Positions 1-8,278 are shown, counted from the stretch's first letter. The stretch: 24,463 nucleotides of DNA from JALNZF01 sp049793155 (GCA_049793155.1 JBARBN010000078.1:1-24463), one strand, 5' to 3'. The notes: generated from the letters alone by a model not told the origin. Translations and numbers: made by a program.

Positions 1-191
1 TCCATCTCCAGGGCCGATTGATTCAGGAGCGTGACCGTCCCGAAGCCGATCCGTCCGTTCAGGACACCGACGCAGAGCTCATCCCCGACCGAAGCGCGGT
101 GAACTTCAAGAACATGCTTGAGCCGTCGGCCTTGGAGTCGAACGATTGTATTGTCGATGAAGTCGTCTTGGAAAAGAAGGATGAGGTTCAT
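1..191 (-). CDS. rsmE: 16S rRNA m3U1498 methyltransferase RsmE, N-terminal part (runs off window)
   Basis: The first 63 codons of a minus-strand gene that continues beyond base 1. The peptide opens MNLILLFQDDFI and continues with GRRLKHVLEVHRASVGDEL and a VGVLNGRIGFGTV strand. This is the N-terminal PUA-like RNA-binding domain of RsmE, which methylates N3 of U1498 in 16S rRNA; the SPOUT methyltransferase domain would lie outside the window. The ATG at 189-191 is the only start available, because an in-frame stop sits at 216-218 with no ATG between. No strong Shine-Dalgarno is visible. The family call rests on the RRLxHvLxVHRaxvGDeL pattern, so it is good but based on a fragment. Confidence 0.8.
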   Translation of the reverse strand, partial: MNLILLFQDDFIDNTIVRLQGRRLKHVLEVHRASVGDELCVGVLNGRIGFGTVTLLNQSALEM

Positions 192-272
192 AGCGAGATA
201 ATGATGAAATTCTAATTAATTGAAATAACGCTGTATCTACTCGGGTACGACCGCAACAAATGCCAAATCTTT

Positions 273-405
273 TCGCGCAAAGCCGCAAAGTCGCAAAGAA
301 CGTCAACAAAATGGGAAACTTGCCAGGTTCATAAAAAAACAATCAAGCCTGATTCAGCATGGGTACAAGACCTGCATTCCTTTGCGACTTTGCGGCTTTG
401 CGCGA
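273..405. repeat. Long inverted repeat built of CGCAAAG tandem units
   Basis: Two perfectly complementary 26-base arms (273-298 and 380-405) flank an 81-base centre. The left arm is a short tandem array of the octamer CGCAAAGN (CGCAAAGC, CGCAAAGT, CGCAAAGA); the right arm is its exact reverse complement. The element fills most of the 257-base space between rsmE and greB. Transcribed, it could fold into a 26-bp stem with a long loop. There is no following U-tract, so it does not look like a simple intrinsic terminator. Confidence 0.85.
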
Positions 406-448
406 GCTGACTCGGTTTTTGACCAGAATAGTTACAGAAAGTTCGGTT

Positions 449-955
449 TTATTCAAACGGCTTATACTGCACGCGCACGATCGTGAACACGGTATCGCCC
501 TTCGGTCGCTTGACCATCACCTCATCGCCCTCGGTCTTCTTCATCAGCGCCCTGGCCATGGGCGCGTCCATGCTGATCAGGTTCTTCGCCGGGTCGAACT
601 CGTCGGGGCCCACGATGCGGTATTCGGCAACGTTCCCCTCGTCATCCTCAAGCCGCACCCAGGCGCCGAAGAACACCTTTGACGGATCGGTCGGCGCGCT
701 GTCCACGACAACGATATGCTCCAGCCGGTCCTTGAGATGGTGGATGCGGCTGTCGATCTCGCGCAGCTGCTTCTTGCGGTAGATATACTCCGCATTCTCG
801 GACCGGTCTCCCTCTGCAGCAGCAGCGGCGAGCGCCGCGGTCACTTCAGGACGCTTTTCCCGCCAGAGGAATTCGAACTCGTCGCTCAGGCGCTTCTTGC
901 CTTCAGGTGTTATGTATTTGGAACCCGGTGTCTGTGGAGGTCGGTATCTGCTCAT
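449..955 (-). CDS. greB: Transcription elongation factor GreB
   Basis: A 168-residue cytoplasmic Gre factor that rescues backtracked RNA polymerase by stimulating transcript cleavage through the secondary channel. The N-terminal coiled coil carries the features of GreB: LWREKRPEV, a GDRSENAEY loop with the acidic tip residues, and KKQLREIDSRI. The C-terminal FKBP-like domain has KVFFGAWVRLED, YRIVGPDEFD and SMDAPMARAL. The ATG at 953-955 (MSRYRPPQTPGSKYITPEG) is chosen because it matches the usual GreB N-terminus. A TTG 15 codons upstream would add non-conserved residues and run almost up to the preceding gene. The gene lies 45 nt downstream of the Rsm22-family gene and may be co-transcribed with it. 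Confidence 0.92.
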   Translation of the reverse strand: MSRYRPPQTPGSKYITPEGKKRLSDEFEFLWREKRPEVTAALAAAAAEGDRSENAEYIYRKKQLREIDSRIHHLKDRLEHIVVVDSAPTDPSKVFFGAWVRLEDDEGNVAEYRIVGPDEFDPAKNLISMDAPMARALMKKTEGDEVMVKRPKGDTVFTIVRVQYKPFE

Positions 956-1000
956 AGGGACAGAATCATACGGTAAATACGGGTGAGAAGCAAGAACCAA

Positions 1001-2149
1001 CTACTCTTGCGCTGACGCCGACAAGTTGGGCCATTCCGCATAAGACACTGCCGTCTCTTTCCCAATCTTGAACCGCTTCCCTTCATCGATCAGCCCCTCG
1101 AATCGGATGCAGTCGCCCCGTTTCAGTGTCTCATAGTGTTCGTTTCCCGGAGTTGCGTCCTTATCCAGCCTCGTGACCAGTCGCCTGCCGCCAGGCCCGC
1201 AAACGTACAGTTCCCGCTTGCCCTTCGAAACCAGGGGATCGCTCACCACACGGAAGCTGTTCGAACCGCAGACATCCGAAAGCGAGAGTCCATCCTTTCT
1301 CAGTACGAGATAGGAAAACTTAAGGGAGTCCTTGCGGAGCCCGGTCAGCTTGTCGATCTCTTTTACCAGGGGGGGCGGGTCCCAGGGAATGTCCTCATGA
1401 CACCAGTCTTTGGGGTTCGCAAGCGCCGGACAATTACCGATGAAGAAACAGGGGGAATATACACGAAATCCCTTCTCCAGCATGGCATCCCTGACCTTGA
1501 GCATCTCGCGCGAGGTCTCCCGCAGGGCCGGTTCGATGATAATACAACTGCCGTCACCGGCAAGGAACTTTTTTAAGATGGTATCCAAGATGCTTGCCCG
1601 TTTTCCGGTCCTTCCTTCATCTCCGGCAAACAGCTCGTTCATGACATTCGACAGGATGATCACATCAAAATCTCCATGCAAAAGATTTTCCAGTCCTTCG
1701 ATGTCAGCGTGCAGTGTTTTCAATGACGCATCGAGTTTGTGCGTTGAACGGGAGGATGAAAAAAGCTCCTCGGCTATCTTCAGATTGCCCCCCACCTGAT
1801 CAACGGCCGTGAAATCAAGCTGTGGCTTTTTCTGTTCCTGTTGAGAGAAAAACGCCAGCACTCCGAGTAATGCCGTACCGGGCCCGGCGCCGATGTCAAG
1901 GATGCGCAGCTTTGATTTTGAGAGCAGATCCCGGGGATGAAGGGACAATTCCCGGAGAGGCTTGTATATCTTGGAGAGGTTCGATGGAAGAAAATAGGCC
2001 CGATACGCCTTCCGAAGTCCCTCGTCCTTGAGATAGGCCGCGGGAAGATCTTCACGCTCACTGGTCAACAGCCGGGAAAGCCGAACAACACCCGCGGTCA
2101 GGGTTTTCATTTCGTTCCTGGATAATTTTTCAATCCCACGCATGCTCAT
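1001..2149 (-). CDS. Rsm22-family (METTL17-like) SAM-dependent methyltransferase, small ribosomal subunit associated
   Basis: A 382-residue protein of the Rsm22/METTL17 family, which binds the small ribosomal subunit during assembly. Visible hallmarks are YRAYFLPSNLSKIY (49-62), the SAM-binding loop LDIGAGPG (84-91), SNVMNEL (167-173), the IIEPALRETSR segment (204-214), and CFFIGNCPALANPKDWCHED with KFSYLVLR after it. Cysteines 234, 240, 250 and 317 sit in the arrangement used by family members that hold a [4Fe-4S] cluster, so a cluster is likely. The start is the ATG at 2147-2149; a second ATG lies two codons in. It begins 10 nt after the stop of the serine-hydrolase-like gene and precedes greB by 45 nt, so the three probably share a transcript. 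Whether it actually methylates RNA cannot be told from sequence. Confidence 0.82.
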   Translation of the reverse strand: MSMRGIEKLSRNEMKTLTAGVVRLSRLLTSEREDLPAAYLKDEGLRKAYRAYFLPSNLSKIYKPLRELSLHPRDLLSKSKLRILDIGAGPGTALLGVLAFFSQQEQKKPQLDFTAVDQVGGNLKIAEELFSSSRSTHKLDASLKTLHADIEGLENLLHGDFDVIILSNVMNELFAGDEGRTGKRASILDTILKKFLAGDGSCIIIEPALRETSREMLKVRDAMLEKGFRVYSPCFFIGNCPALANPKDWCHEDIPWDPPPLVKEIDKLTGLRKDSLKFSYLVLRKDGLSLSDVCGSNSFRVVSDPLVSKGKRELYVCGPGGRRLVTRLDKDATPGNEHYETLKRGDCIRFEGLIDEGKRFKIGKETAVSYAEWPNLSASAQE

Positions 2150-2159
2150 TCCCGCGCTT

Positions 2160-3968
2160 TTATTCCCCGTTCTTCACGTGCACATATCCTGAATAGACCA
2201 GCGCCTCTCTGCCGTTCATCTGGATGACCCGGATCGTCTCACCCATGCCGTGCCCAAGGCCTGCGACGATCGCCTCGGTGTCGGAGATCGGCCTCAAGGG
2301 AAAACGGGCCATCCCCTTAAAGAAGAATGGAACCGAGCATTCCGCGAGAAGCAGGCCGTCTTCATAGCGGAAATGGATATCCTCGAGAAGAGGAAAATCA
2401 TCCCCCTGATTATCGATCCGATATTCACCGACCCGCTTTTTCCATGATTCCGGAACCGGTGCGGGAGAGATTTTTTCAGCGACAAGAAAGTCCCGGTGCT
2501 TGGTGCTCGCTTTAAGTATTTCGTGGCCGGCTATTGCGGCGCGCGACAGTTCGTAGTAGTCAAGTTCTCCGAGGCTGATCGTGAACAACCCGAAGAGTCT
2601 GAATTTCACGCTGAAACCTTCATCGGCGCACGGTGCAAGCTGGAAGGTCCGGTTCATGACCTCGGCATGCAGGTGGTCCGATTTTGGTTTGATCTCGACA
2701 AGGCCGGCCAGGGAGGCATACTGTCCAGTGTATTCACGCAATACCTCCTGCTGCAGCGGAGCTTCCCTCTCCACGGGTTTTCTTGCCTGAGGCTGTTTAA
2801 TGCCGGCCTTTGCCTCGAGTGCAAGTGTGATCGCTTGTGCCGCGGCCTTGTTCACAAGGCGGGAGGATGAGGATGAATTTGACAGCACGACCACTCCCAA
2901 CCGGTGCTCGGGCAGGACAATGATCTGGCTGCGAAACAACATCGTTGCTCCGGAATGATGTGCCACCGCCCCTGCGTTCTGAATATCGATATCGCCAAGA
3001 CCGCTCAGCGCCCATTCGAGACCTGTGCGCAGTCCCAGGTCGAGGGGGATATTCGCATTCTGGGGCTTGAGCATTTCCGCCAGCGTGTCGGATTTCAAAA
3101 CCTGATTTCCGTTCAGGGTCCCTCTTGCGTTGATCATTTGTATGAAGCGTCCCAGGTCCAGCACGGTCGACTGCATTCCGCCGGCCGGGACATCGCGCAA
3201 GAGCGGGTCGTCCATTTCCCTGCCTTTATGATAACCTCTGGACAAAGGCCCCTTCGCCCCCTGATCAGGAGTGAATCCGGTATGGGCCATGCCGAGCGGC
3301 CGCAAAAGTGATTCATTGATATACGAAACATATTCGCGGCCGCTCACCTTTTCCACCACATGGCCGATCAGGGTCGTTCCCACACTGGAATAGGAGAACA
3401 CGACATCCGGCGGATTCGCGACGTACTCTTCCTTGAGCAGCTTTACCACATTCGTATACGGTTCCGGCCGGTTGTTCCACATCCCCTTCAGGATATTTGA
3501 CGGCAGGCCGGAGTGGTGGGTCAGTAAACTCCGGAGGGTGATGGGTCCGCTGCCGTTGAATCGGGAGCGGATCGAGAATTCGGGAAGATATTTTTGCAGG
3601 GGCTGGTCGATGTCGATTCTGCCCTGATCGGCAAGTTGCATGGCAGCGGTGGCCGTAAAGAGTCCGGTAAGAGACCCGATCCGGTAAACTGTCTCAGCAG
3701 TCGCGTGCAGTTCTTTTTTTTCATCAGCATATCCGAAGCCTTCTGCCCACACCACCTGCTGGTCGTCCACCAGCGCGATACTCAGTCCGACCACATCGTT
3801 CTTTTTCATCTCTTTGGTGATCAGCCGGGAGACAGCCGCCTTGACGGGTTCGTAATTGACCTCCATCGCAGTGTCGGGTTTGGCGTACGCCGCTGATGAG
3901 GCAACTATGAAAAAAAAGATCGTGCAGACAAGAAGAATCAGCGCACTGTTCAGGAATTGTTTTTTCAT
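2160..3968 (-). CDS. Secreted serine hydrolase / class C beta-lactamase-like protein with altered active site
   Basis: A 602-residue exported protein. A signal peptide (about 1-29, cleavage after AYA) precedes a beta-lactamase/penicillin-binding fold (about 38-385), and then about 215 residues of beta-rich sequence that may form two small barrels. The fold is clear from GLSIALVDD, VYRIGS, LLTHHSGLP, VVEKVSG, LLRPLGM, DLGRFI and the late HSG box (338-340). The SxxK motif reads S99-L-T-G102, so the general-base lysine is replaced by glycine; the codon at 3663-3665 is clearly Gly. The usual YxN motif reads Y193-S-S195. It may therefore be catalytically dead or may use altered chemistry. The ATG at 3966-3968 has AAGGGA upstream and gives a proper signal peptide, so the 20-codon upstream extension is rejected. 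Confidence 0.82.
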   Translation of the reverse strand: MKKQFLNSALILLVCTIFFFIVASSAAYAKPDTAMEVNYEPVKAAVSRLITKEMKKNDVVGLSIALVDDQQVVWAEGFGYADEKKELHATAETVYRIGSLTGLFTATAAMQLADQGRIDIDQPLQKYLPEFSIRSRFNGSGPITLRSLLTHHSGLPSNILKGMWNNRPEPYTNVVKLLKEEYVANPPDVVFSYSSVGTTLIGHVVEKVSGREYVSYINESLLRPLGMAHTGFTPDQGAKGPLSRGYHKGREMDDPLLRDVPAGGMQSTVLDLGRFIQMINARGTLNGNQVLKSDTLAEMLKPQNANIPLDLGLRTGLEWALSGLGDIDIQNAGAVAHHSGATMLFRSQIIVLPEHRLGVVVLSNSSSSSRLVNKAAAQAITLALEAKAGIKQPQARKPVEREAPLQQEVLREYTGQYASLAGLVEIKPKSDHLHAEVMNRTFQLAPCADEGFSVKFRLFGLFTISLGELDYYELSRAAIAGHEILKASTKHRDFLVAEKISPAPVPESWKKRVGEYRIDNQGDDFPLLEDIHFRYEDGLLLAECSVPFFFKGMARFPLRPISDTEAIVAGLGHGMGETIRVIQMNGREALVYSGYVHVKNGE

Positions 3969-4173
3969 GTGGTCCCTTTTGTCAGAGGCCGGATCCCGTG
4001 GCGCTTCGCCTGATTGACCATTGCACATCAGGCACCTGCCGCGGTTTTACCCGCGTCATAAAAAAAAGACAAACGGGTATTCCGATGAGATGAGGGACAG
4101 ATTGCGGGGAAAAAGATGCAACGTAACGTGCCGCCGGTACTCATTGCTCCCGGGTCATCACCCGCCGGATCAC

Positions 4174-4653
4174 TTACTCGACTATGGTGACCGCCACCCC
4201 GCTCCCCAGGGTAATGATCTTGTTCGTGACGCTGCCCATGAGGAGGTGATTTCCCGAGACGATCCCTCTCCGGGCCACCACGATCGTCTGATAGCCGCCG
4301 TCCTTCGCTTCTTCAAGTATGCTCTCGGCCACATCAGTGGAATCGGAGAGAGACTTCATCGTGATCTGCCGGCGATCTATGCCTTTGCCGGTCAGCGCAT
4401 CAACGGCCTTCTTGAACACCGGCTCCATCCTCGCCTTTTGACCAGCGAGCCACTTGTCAACGACCTTTTTCCGGTCCTGCTTCTCCTCAGTGGACAGGAT
4501 GTGCCCCTCGTCCCAGAATATGGCGGGAAGGTTCGGCAGCACGTGTACAAGCTCGATTTCGAGGTCGCCAGTCCCGGCGAACTGCTGAGCAACATACTCC
4601 ACGGCCTTGGATGCGTTGGGTGAATCGTCGATAGCGATGAGCATCTTCTTCAT
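4174..4653 (-). CDS. Universal stress protein, UspA family
   Basis: A 159-residue single-domain universal stress protein. The N-terminus MKKMLIAIDDSPNASKAVEYV has the conserved Asp of the nucleotide pocket and the first beta-alpha unit. The C-terminal ARRGIVSGNHLLMGSVTNKI is the glycine-rich phosphate-binding loop (G-x-G-x9-G-S type), which suggests an ATP-binding Usp. The start is the ATG at 4651-4653, preceded by a strong AGGAGG (4660-4665) six bases away; the 20-codon upstream extension is unlikely. The protein is expected to be a cytoplasmic dimer acting in stress survival. The gene appears to stand alone, with 145 nt to the next gene downstream and 177 nt to ahbD upstream. Confidence 0.9.
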   Translation of the reverse strand: MKKMLIAIDDSPNASKAVEYVAQQFAGTGDLEIELVHVLPNLPAIFWDEGHILSTEEKQDRKKVVDKWLAGQKARMEPVFKKAVDALTGKGIDRRQITMKSLSDSTDVAESILEEAKDGGYQTIVVARRGIVSGNHLLMGSVTNKIITLGSGVAVTIVE

Positions 4654-4830
4654 GGTCTGCCTCCTGGCGATGTGTTTGAACTGTACGAACTCGAATGTGC
4701 GGAAGATTTCCAACGGGGGTCATCCGCCGTGCCGGTGTAAAGTTTTTGATCTGGCTTTTCCTTTGTTACGGCCGGCCCCATTGTCCGCGGGGCTGGAACC
4801 GCGATCTCCCTGTTATAACACCGTCTGAAA

Positions 4831-5937
4831 TTACCTGGCCTTCACCGGATCGTAGGTGCAGAAAGGCTCGGCCGCGAGGTAATCGCCGGATATGGCGAAT
4901 GCACGGGCCCTGCAGCCGCCGCAGACCCTGCGATATTCGCAAATGCCGCACTTGCCGTGGTAGTGGTCGAGGTCGCGCATCTCCTTGAAGAGCTGCGAGT
5001 TGTTCCATATCTTTGAAAAGGGCTCTTTTCTGATGTCGCCGGCCTCTTCTTCAAGGAAACCGCAGATCTGGACCTTGCCCATGTGCGACACGAATGCAAA
5101 ACTCTGGCCTCCCATGCAGCCCTTTGTCATCGCATCGAAGCCATGGGATTCGGGTGTGACAACCTTGCCCTTTTCCTTCTCACCCTGCCGGAAAATACGG
5201 TAATAGTGAGGTGCGCAGGTCGGCTTGAACTGGATCGGCACCTTGTCCCGCATCTCATAGAACCATTTAAGCGTGCTCTCATATTCCGCAGGCGGGATCT
5301 CCTGGTCTATGAGGTCCTTGCCGCGCCCCGTCGGGACAAGCAGGAACGGGTGATAGGCAACAGCGCCCAGCCCGATCACCATCTCAAGAAGCTTCGGCAG
5401 GTCCTTCACATTATGCTTCGTGATCGTCGTGTTCACTTGAAATTCCATGCCGACCTTTTTAAAGTTCTCAATGGCCTTCATCACACCTTCGAAGGCGCCT
5501 TCAACTCGCCTGAAGGCGTTATGGCTTTTTGCATCCACGCCGTCGATCGAGAGCGAGACGCGCATGATGCCCGAATCCTTCATCTTCTGCGCCAGTTCCT
5601 CGGTCACGAGCAGGCCGCAGGGCGCCATGACCATGCGCAGGCCAAGCTTCGTGCCGTGCTTGGCGATGTCGTAGATGTCGGGCCGCATCATCGGCTCGCC
5701 GCCGGTCAGGATGATGATCGGGTCACTGAAGGACTTGACATCGTCCAGGAACCGGAAGCACTCCTCCGTGTTCAGCTCGCCCGGGTACGGGCCGTACCGC
5801 GCCGCGGCGCGACAATGGACGCAGTTCAACACGCAACTTCGGGTAACCTCCCAGGCGATCAACCGGGGAAGATACTTTTTTTCACCGCCAGGCTGGCCGT
5901 GGCCATGCGGCGCTTTTTCCGTATGTGGATGGGACAT
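4831..5937 (-). CDS. ahbD: Heme b synthase AhbD (radical SAM/SPASM)
   Basis: A 368-residue radical SAM enzyme. The motif C35-x3-C39-x2-C42 holds the SAM-binding [4Fe-4S] cluster, followed by ILTGGEPMMRPD (77-87). The C-terminal SPASM-type domain has further cysteines at 274, 292, 330, 333, 339, 342 and 360. WEVTRSC, HCRAAA, LVPTGRG (200-206) and KPTCAPHYYR (238-247) match AhbD, which converts Fe-coproporphyrin III to heme b by two decarboxylations in the siroheme-dependent pathway. NirJ-type and AhbC paralogues are the main alternatives, but the CAPHYYR segment favours AhbD. The ATG at 5935-5937 follows a good AAAGGAG. The N-terminus is His-rich (HPHTEKAPHGHG). No other heme gene is adjacent. 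Confidence 0.82.
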   Translation of the reverse strand: MSHPHTEKAPHGHGQPGGEKKYLPRLIAWEVTRSCVLNCVHCRAAARYGPYPGELNTEECFRFLDDVKSFSDPIIILTGGEPMMRPDIYDIAKHGTKLGLRMVMAPCGLLVTEELAQKMKDSGIMRVSLSIDGVDAKSHNAFRRVEGAFEGVMKAIENFKKVGMEFQVNTTITKHNVKDLPKLLEMVIGLGAVAYHPFLLVPTGRGKDLIDQEIPPAEYESTLKWFYEMRDKVPIQFKPTCAPHYYRIFRQGEKEKGKVVTPESHGFDAMTKGCMGGQSFAFVSHMGKVQICGFLEEEAGDIRKEPFSKIWNNSQLFKEMRDLDHYHGKCGICEYRRVCGGCRARAFAISGDYLAAEPFCTYDPVKAR

Positions 5938-6064
5938 GATTACTCCTTTACGGGAAATTGAAGATCGACAATTTTAGATAAATACGAAAGCCAATCCCCC
6001 GAAATATAAAAATATTCAGTTTCCAATCTTCACTATTCGATACACGCCTTCAGCGTTGAGAGGT

Positions 6065-6093
6065 ATATTAGCCAATCAGGAAGTAATAGTCAA
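6065..6093 (-). promoter_or_regulatory. Predicted sigma-70-type promoter for ahbD
   Basis: On the minus strand TTGACT (6088-6093) and TAATAT (6065-6070) are separated by 17 bases. Transcription would start near 6058, giving a 5' leader of about 120 nt before the ahbD start at 5937. The -35 matches consensus at five of six bases, the -10 at four of six. No recognisable operator is visible. Confidence 0.45.
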
Positions 6094-6152
6094 CTGCGTT
6101 AGAGAAACAATATCTCGTTTTCCGCCGCATGAAGCCAAATGCAGGTGCGGTT

Positions 6153-7265
6153 TCAAGCACAGGCCCGGTTCCTCCCTTGATCTTTCGCCCGGTAAAGCGC
6201 TGCATCGGCACAACGGATGAGCGCCTCGAAATCTTCCGCGAGCGACTCTTCCCACGTGCCGATGCCGATGCTGATGGTAACCTTGATATGATCGGCACCG
6301 TGTTCGAACTCCGCATCCTCGATGAGCTTGCGCATACGCTCGGCAAGGATCTCTGCGCCCGGCTGCTCCGTGCCCGTGGCGAGCAGGCAGAATTCCTCGC
6401 CTCCATACCTCGCGATCAGATCCGTTTCCCTCAGTTTTTCATTGATGAGCATGGCCACTCCGGCAAGGACTGTGTCGCCTGCCAGGTGGCCGTAAGTGTC
6501 GTTGACCTTCTTGAAAAAGTCAATATCGATCATGAGGAGCGAGACCGGCGGACCATAGCGGCATACGCGCTTCACCTCCTGCCTCAGTCGCTCCATGAAA
6601 TAGCGTCTATTGTATATCTTCGTGAGCGGGTCGGTGATCGCTATCTGCTCCAGTTCCTTATTCAGCGTGGTGAGCTGTTCATTTGCGTTCTGGAGCGCCT
6701 CGGTCCTCTCGCGCACCTTGCTTTCAAGAGAACGGTTCAACTCGTTCAGCTTTTTATAGAGGTCCGCGTTGTCGATCGCCACCGATGCCTGGGCTGCCAG
6801 CGCCGTGAGCAGCGCTTCATCGTCCTGCTGGAACATTCCCTCCTTTTTATTCAGCACCTGAATTGCACCGATCGTCTCTCCCATGATCTTTTTTAGCGGG
6901 ACGCAAAGGATGCTCCTGGTGCGAAAACCGGTTCTTTTATCAAACTCGGGATTGAAGCGGGCATCATTGTAGGCATCCGCGATATTGATGACCTTGCCCT
7001 CATTGCCTACTATCCCGGCGACTCCCACCCCGACCGGAAAGCGGATCTCCACAACATCAACGCCCTGGGCGATCTTGGCCCACATTTCGTTCGTTTCCGC
7101 GTCGATCAAAAAAAGCGAACTGCGCTCCGCGCCCATGACCGCCGTCGTCTCCTCGATGATCATCCCGAGCAAACGGTCGAGATCGCGCTCAGCGGCCAGG
7201 CGCATCCCTACTTTAAGCAGGATGGAAAGGCGTTCGGACTCGATGCTCTGTATAGAATAGGTCAT
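6153..7265 (-). CDS. GAF-domain diguanylate cyclase (GGEEF)
   Basis: A 370-residue soluble signalling enzyme with no membrane segment. A GAF sensor domain (about 28-166) includes a GVGVAGIV strand, the FRTRSILCVPL segment and GAIQVLNK. A coiled coil (about 166-208) then leads to a GGDEF domain (about 209-367) that starts with DPLTKIYNRRYF. The catalytic signature GGEEF is at 288-292, and MIDIDFFKKVND carries the metal-binding Asp. All residues needed to make cyclic di-GMP from two GTP are present. The product-inhibition I-site RxxD is intact (R279-E-T-D282), five residues before GGEEF. The ATG at 7263-7265 has only a weak ribosome site. The GAF ligand is unknown and no PDE partner is adjacent. 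Confidence 0.92.
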   Translation of the reverse strand: MTYSIQSIESERLSILLKVGMRLAAERDLDRLLGMIIEETTAVMGAERSSLFLIDAETNEMWAKIAQGVDVVEIRFPVGVGVAGIVGNEGKVINIADAYNDARFNPEFDKRTGFRTRSILCVPLKKIMGETIGAIQVLNKKEGMFQQDDEALLTALAAQASVAIDNADLYKKLNELNRSLESKVRERTEALQNANEQLTTLNKELEQIAITDPLTKIYNRRYFMERLRQEVKRVCRYGPPVSLLMIDIDFFKKVNDTYGHLAGDTVLAGVAMLINEKLRETDLIARYGGEEFCLLATGTEQPGAEILAERMRKLIEDAEFEHGADHIKVTISIGIGTWEESLAEDFEALIRCADAALYRAKDQGRNRACA

Positions 7266-7381
7266 AATCCGTTCAAATACACAGCGCTGAACACACGCCC
7301 GGTGAAACGCTCGATCCTAAACAAAGCTAAGATCCGGCAGACAAAGGTCAAAACCATTCGTCACGTGAATTGAGAGCAGGC

Positions 7382-8278
7382 TTATACTTCGACCAGGGTA
7401 TCCAGATCATGTGAGTTTATCCCCAGATATCTCCTCGGGTTGTCTGCCGCAAACTGGATCGCGCGCTCTTGAGGTACCCCGAGCGCAACCAGGTTCTTCA
7501 CCGCATCCGCCAGCGCAATGCCGCTCCCCAGGAGAGCGCCACCCACGCCCCGGACAGGGCCGGTTCCCCAGTTCGGCCCTTTGACGGAATCCGAGATGAG
7601 GATTATCTTATCAGGCGCTTTCATATCGAAAAGCATTTTGAGGCTCTGCGGGTGCAGATGTGCCATGTCCGCGATGACCTCAACGTAGACATCCTCGTCC
7701 ATGAGTCCGAACCCGGCAAGTCCGGGCTCCCGGTGGTGGAAGCCGCGCATGGCATTGAACACATGGGTGATGCCGGTGGCGCCGGCGCGCTTTCCCTCTT
7801 CGGCCTGTTCGAACGATGCATCGCTGTGGCCCATGTGCACGAGAAAACCCTTCTCGCGGCAACGCTCTATCACGCGGAGGGCGCCCGGCAGTTCCGGGGC
7901 GATCGTAATGATCTTGATGAGATTCTCGAAATCCTCAATGAGCCGCGAGAGCAATTCCACCGAAGGATCAACAAAACTCTTCCCATCGAGCGCGCCGGTA
8001 CGCTCGGGATTAAGGAAAGGGCCTTCGATGTGTACGCCGAGGATCCTGGCGCCATCGCGCTGCGCGTCCCTGGCTCGCTGCACAGCGGCCATATTCTCAC
8101 GCATGCTCTCGATTGAACCGGGATAGATCGTGGGAAGAAGCGCCGACGTTCCCCGATCGCCGTGAATCCCGGCCATGTGGAGAATATCGTCCTGCCGACG
8201 CGTGCGGGTGTCGTAATCACCTGCGCCGTGCACATGGATATCGATCAGGTACGGCTTGCTCACGACTGAATAGGCCAT
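7382..8278 (-). CDS. Short N-acetylglucosamine-6-phosphate deacetylase-like amidohydrolase
   Basis: A 298-residue TIM-barrel amidohydrolase of the NagA type. The sequence shows the metal-binding DIHVHG (13-18), HIEGPFLN (83-90, metal-ligand Glu85), the GHSDA histidine (151), THVFNAM (171-177), HREPG, and ISDS with the catalytic Asp230. NagA removes acetate from GlcNAc-6-phosphate, feeding amino sugars or recycled cell wall into metabolism. It is about 80 residues shorter than typical NagA because it starts directly at the first barrel strand and lacks the usual small beta-sandwich domain. The ATG at 8276-8278 with GAGG upstream is preferred over a start 10 codons earlier. Its exact substrate is uncertain. 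It lies about 100 nt downstream of the His-rich small protein, with a repeat element between. Confidence 0.78.
   Translation of the reverse strand: MAYSVVSKPYLIDIHVHGAGDYDTRTRRQDDILHMAGIHGDRGTSALLPTIYPGSIESMRENMAAVQRARDAQRDGARILGVHIEGPFLNPERTGALDGKSFVDPSVELLSRLIEDFENLIKIITIAPELPGALRVIERCREKGFLVHMGHSDASFEQAEEGKRAGATGITHVFNAMRGFHHREPGLAGFGLMDEDVYVEVIADMAHLHPQSLKMLFDMKAPDKIILISDSVKGPNWGTGPVRGVGGALLGSGIALADAVKNLVALGVPQERAIQFAADNPRRYLGINSHDLDTLVEV

Noticed and set aside
273..405. CRISPR array
   Set aside because: The units are 7-8 bases with no spacers of regular length, arranged as one inverted pair. No cas genes are in the window.
4040..4055. Hairpin CGCGG-loop-CCGCG near a run of eight or more A
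   Set aside because: The A-run follows on the plus strand, so on the minus strand the T-run comes before the stem. This is the wrong order for an intrinsic terminator on either strand.
5083..5961. 292-codon plus-strand frame antisense to ahbD
   Set aside because: Translation lacks any recognisable domain, while the opposite strand encodes a full radical SAM enzyme with all expected cysteines.
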